This document shows, piece by piece, positions 62,847-64,000 of a stretch of DNA of 64,000 nucleotides. The stretch is from Vulcanisaeta sp. JCM 16161 (GTDB lineage: Archaea > Thermoproteota > Thermoprotei > Thermoproteales > Thermocladiaceae). The translations under genes and the position numbers were made by a program. The DNA lies in the NCBI RefSeq assembly GCF_001316285.1, contig NZ_BBDO01000007.1:92815-156814 (forward strand), written 5' to 3'. Under the pieces are notes generated by a model. It did no database searches. It was not told the DNA's origin and was given only the letters and a program-made list of their open reading frames with translations. Each line of letters starts with the position of its first letter. Position 1 is the stretch's first letter.

Positions 62847-63194
62847 TCAGGAACCCCTGGCACTCTTTAGTAGGTTTAGGATCTCCTCAACATCCTTATC
62901 ACTGAACTCCCTCTTCTCAGTCCCAAGCAATACCCTAAGCTCATCGGCTGTCTGAGGCATTAAATCGACTATTTGTATCGCGGTCAATCTAGCCAGGCCG
63001 AATCTCTTCATTAATTCTGAAATCAATTCCCTAGCCTTGTCCGGGCTAACCTTGGAGAATTTCCTGAGGTAGTCCAGGGTGTTGTTCACGACCTCGTCAG
63101 TAATGCCAGGATTAACACTGATTAGTTTCTCCTCGAGAATCCTGAGTGCCTCGGCCATGGAAATATCCTCAGAATTAATGATACGCTTAACCAC
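62847..63194 (-). CDS. rpoF: RNA polymerase subunit Rpo4 (RpoF)
   Basis: 115 aa, intact. Forms the stalk of RNA polymerase with Rpo7. NSEDISMAEALRILEEKLIS, LDYLRKFSKVSPDKARELIS and LARLTAIQIVDLMPQTADEL (HRDC-like fold) match archaeal RpoF. TATA-like TATTTAAATTTA at 63218-63229 on the minus strand gives leaderless spacing. It leads the rpoF-DUF655 pair. Confidence 0.9.
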   Translation of the reverse strand: MVKRIINSEDISMAEALRILEEKLISVNPGITDEVVNNTLDYLRKFSKVSPDKARELISELMKRFGLARLTAIQIVDLMPQTADELRVLLGTEKREFSDKDVEEILNLLKSARGS

Positions 63195-63305
63195 AATTAA
63201 GTCCCTAATAAAAATCCCTATTTAAATTTAAGGATTGGTGGACATGAGTCATTAATGAAGGGAATGCTTAAATACTCCATAGGGTTGTGGTGCTTGGGGT
63301 TCATC

Positions 63306-63593
63306 GTGCACCGAACACATGGATTACGTTACAAGTCAAGGAAGCTATTGACAAAGAAGCCCAGGGAGAAGGGTAGGCCTGGGATTTCCAGGTGGCTCTA
63401 TGAGTATAAGGTCGGTGATAAGGTGGTCATTGACATAGACCCAACATTCATAACCACGGCACCGCATAGGAGGTACCAGGGTAAGGTCGGCACGATAATA
63501 GGCAGGAGGGGTAAGGCCTATGAGATTGAGATTTACGTTGGCGGTAAGAGGAAGATCATCATAACAACGCCAGATCACATAAAACCTTACTAG
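63306..63593 (+). CDS. rpl21e: large ribosomal subunit protein eL21
   Basis: 95 aa, intact. VHRTHGLRYKSRKLLTKKPR, GRPGISRWLYEYKVGDKVVI, DIDPTFITTAPHRRYQGKVG and TIIGRRGKAYEIEIYVGGKR are the L21e core. GTG 63306 matches the family start ([M]VxRTHG); the frame is open 17 codons further upstream but that part does not fit. TATA-like GCTTAAATAC lies at 63268-63277. Divergent from rpoF, whereas in most archaea it precedes rpoF on the same strand. Confidence 0.92.
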   Translation: MHRTHGLRYKSRKLLTKKPREKGRPGISRWLYEYKVGDKVVIDIDPTFITTAPHRRYQGKVGTIIGRRGKAYEIEIYVGGKRKIIITTPDHIKPY

Positions 63594-63755
63594 TGTTAGC
63601 AAAGGACCGCATCACCCTCAGCCGTACTCCCTAACATCATTATATGCTTGGGGTGGGTGTTGAATTGTATGCTGGGTGTGGGGATGGGGCTTGGTGTGCC
63701 TAGATTTGGGTGAAAATTGGGATGTGTGGATTTACGCCTTGGTTCTTTTTGGCGG

Positions 63756-63998
63756 TTATTTCGGCAACGTGTTGGGCTGCGCTTCCTTGATGAGTGCCCT
63801 GGGCTTAATGCCCAATCGCCGTCCGCCGTGTGTGGTCTGTGGGTCCACAGCCTTGTTGGTTCGATCGCCGGCCATCGACGGCTCGATTAAGTACCTCATT
63901 GTCTTGCTTAATGCCACCTCTTGTTCACCGGCCTCATCACCGCACGCGTACCTAATCTTAATGGTCTTCGGCTCTTTGCTTATTATGATGTATGTTGC
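63756..63998 (-). CDS. partial hypothetical protein running off the window end
   Basis: Minus-strand frame open from the window edge to TAA at 63756-63758: TYIIISKEPKTIKIRYACGD, EAGEQEVALSKTMRYLIEPS, then a basic end (GGRRLGIKPRALIKEAQPNT). It looks coding in its first 40 residues; family unknown. The preceding 63594-63755 stretch is G/T-rich with no gene seen. Confidence 0.3.
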   Translation of the reverse strand, partial: ATYIIISKEPKTIKIRYACGDEAGEQEVALSKTMRYLIEPSMAGDRTNKAVDPQTTHGGRRLGIKPRALIKEAQPNTLPK

Positions 63999-64000
63999 CC

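Overview
The window looks like a chromosomal piece of a hyperthermophilic crenarchaeon of the Thermoproteales, most like Vulcanisaeta or Caldivirga. The evidence is several PaREP1 genes and a PaRep2b gene (families first named in Pyrobaculum), PF01637-type ATPases, a tungsten aldehyde:ferredoxin oxidoreductase, an intron-bearing initiator tRNA, archaeal replication and translation genes (GINS, MCM, Hel308, aIF5A, L21e, L22, S30e, RpoF), and start codons sitting about 24-30 bases after TATA-like boxes, as expected for leaderless mRNAs. The genus is an inference; no marker was compared with a database.

Layout. 0.1-9.5 kb is an accessory zone: a pyruvyl-transferase remnant, three PF01637-like ATPases (one with an internal deletion), two retropepsin-like proteases, three PaREP1 genes plus a remnant, and a GT2 glycosyltransferase. 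Then come initiator tRNA-Met and a PaRep2b gene (9.7-11.6 kb). 11.9-15.1 kb is the nadA-nadB-nadC operon for quinolinate-based NAD synthesis. 15-26.5 kb is mixed metabolism: acyl-CoA synthetase, alpha/beta hydrolase, MFS transporter, aldehyde oxidoreductase, a SelB-like protein without a GTPase signature, CoA transferase, tRNA-Leu, aminopropyltransferase and class III aminotransferase. 26.5-38.5 kb is a second accessory zone: a methyltransferase, nucleotidyltransferases, cell-surface proteins, MntA-HepT, S30e, a zinc-ribbon/LAGLIDADG-like pair behind a two-operator divergent promoter, and an AAA ATPase-TOPRIM pair.

38.5-41.1 kb holds the GINS-MCM replication pair. 41.7-52.4 kb is a coherent energy island: pyruvate-type ferredoxin oxidoreductase (porGD, porA, porB), an OFA-family transporter, a three-subunit glycolate/D-lactate dehydrogenase (GlcDEF) and a lactate permease followed by a translationally coupled 24-residue membrane peptide. 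Together these could import lactate, oxidise it to pyruvate and convert pyruvate to acetyl-CoA with reduced ferredoxin. 52.5-63.6 kb is housekeeping: homoserine kinase, a DAO-family oxidase, Hel308, sugar nucleotidyltransferase, glycosyltransferase, M20 peptidase, L22, PIN protein, NAD kinase, aIF5A, DUF655, RpoF and L21e.

An important caveat: about one frameshift per kilobase breaks genes, including essential ones (MCM, L22, NAD kinase, Hel308, GINS). In the cases reconstructed by hand, adding one base to a short run of identical bases usually restores a canonical protein. This points to base-calling deletions in the assembly rather than gene decay. Broken housekeeping genes are therefore given as single CDS features spanning the indels; only entries missing whole domains are called pseudogenes.
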